Shown here: positions 63,865-64,000 of the stretch, one piece after another
Layout of the letters: each line of letters starts with the position of its first letter
How positions within the stretch are numbered: the first letter of the stretch is position 1
NCBI GenBank assembly: GCA_014773175.1
Contig: VXCM01001272.1
Span: 1-64,000 of the forward strand
Direction of reading: 5' to 3'
Length of the DNA stretch: 64,000 nt
Source: Lucifuga dentata
Lineage: Eukaryota; Chordata; Actinopteri; Ophidiiformes; Bythitidae
Made by a program: the position numbers and the translations under genes
The notes under the pieces: generated by a model
Seen by the model: the letters and a program-made list of their open reading frames with translations, nothing else
Database searches by the model: none
Told to the model about the DNA's origin: nothing

Positions 63865-64000
63865 ATGGCCAGTCCGACACTGGATCATTGTTGTCTGCTG
63901 TTCATTCCTCTCTCCTCTCTTTTCCTTTTTCCATCCTAAATTATTGTCACCTACATTACCATTGATCTTTATACTTTACCCCAGTCAGTCAGTCAGTCTC
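62867..64000. other. Right-edge non-coding segment
   Basis: AT-rich DNA with a (TA)n(CA)n tract at 63831-63863 and a short CAGT repeat at the very end. No gene recognised. Confidence 0.55.
63831..63863. repeat. (TA)n(CA)n tract
   Basis: TA run passing directly into CA. Confidence 0.9.

Noticed and set aside
1..64000. tRNA, rRNA and snRNA genes
   Set aside because: I looked for tRNA B-box sequences (ggttcgaatcc-like) and for SINE heads with tRNA-like promoters on both strands and saw none; a covariance-model scan would be decisive.

Overview
The window looks like teleost fish nuclear DNA. It is dense in dinucleotide microsatellites (CA/GT, GA/CT), it carries the 3' end of an RTE-type LINE that I recognise from fish genomes, it has several short non-autonomous DNA transposons, and it holds widely spaced small exons with long introns. 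No bacterial, viral or CRISPR-like architecture is visible.

The only gene I can name with confidence is the 5' part of a gse1 orthologue (genetic suppressor element 1, a nuclear coiled-coil corepressor subunit) on the minus strand. Two coding exons are clear: 8730-8924 (start codon, conserved N-terminus [12 protein letters not shown], 64 codons plus 1 base) and 1456-1658 (203 bp, 68 codons once joined). Their splice sites and phases fit each other exactly. The rest of the gene lies beyond the left edge. Upstream on the minus strand, a CpG island around 24.6-25.3 kb contains a good donor at 24969/24968 and is the best candidate for the promoter and a non-coding first exon. A second candidate first exon at about 11.22-11.26 kb would add 12 residues in frame.

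Layout: 1-79 is an RTE-LINE 3' tail; 80-25.3 kb is gse1 (partial intron, exon, 7.1-kb intron, exon, 16-kb intron, CpG-island first exon); 25.3-64 kb is upstream non-coding DNA with microsatellites, a weak plus-strand exon candidate at 36.87-37.05 kb, possible conserved regulatory stretches, and a cluster of transposons at 58.8-62.9 kb. That cluster comprises a hAT-like element, a TTAA-flanked element with about 85-bp inverted repeats, and a truncated RTE LINE with an 11-bp target-site duplication.

An assembly signature runs through the window. Seven single-N positions are each flanked by two perfect, adjacent copies of 63-66 bp. These are almost certainly unmerged contig overlaps, not biological duplications. 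Many other single Ns sit in homopolymers or microsatellites, and a 234-base N run interrupts a CA repeat at 41990-42223. I found no convincing new biological system. The items most worth checking are the alternative gse1 first exon, the perfect 20-bp hairpin at 51690-51737, the TTAA element and the assembly duplications.
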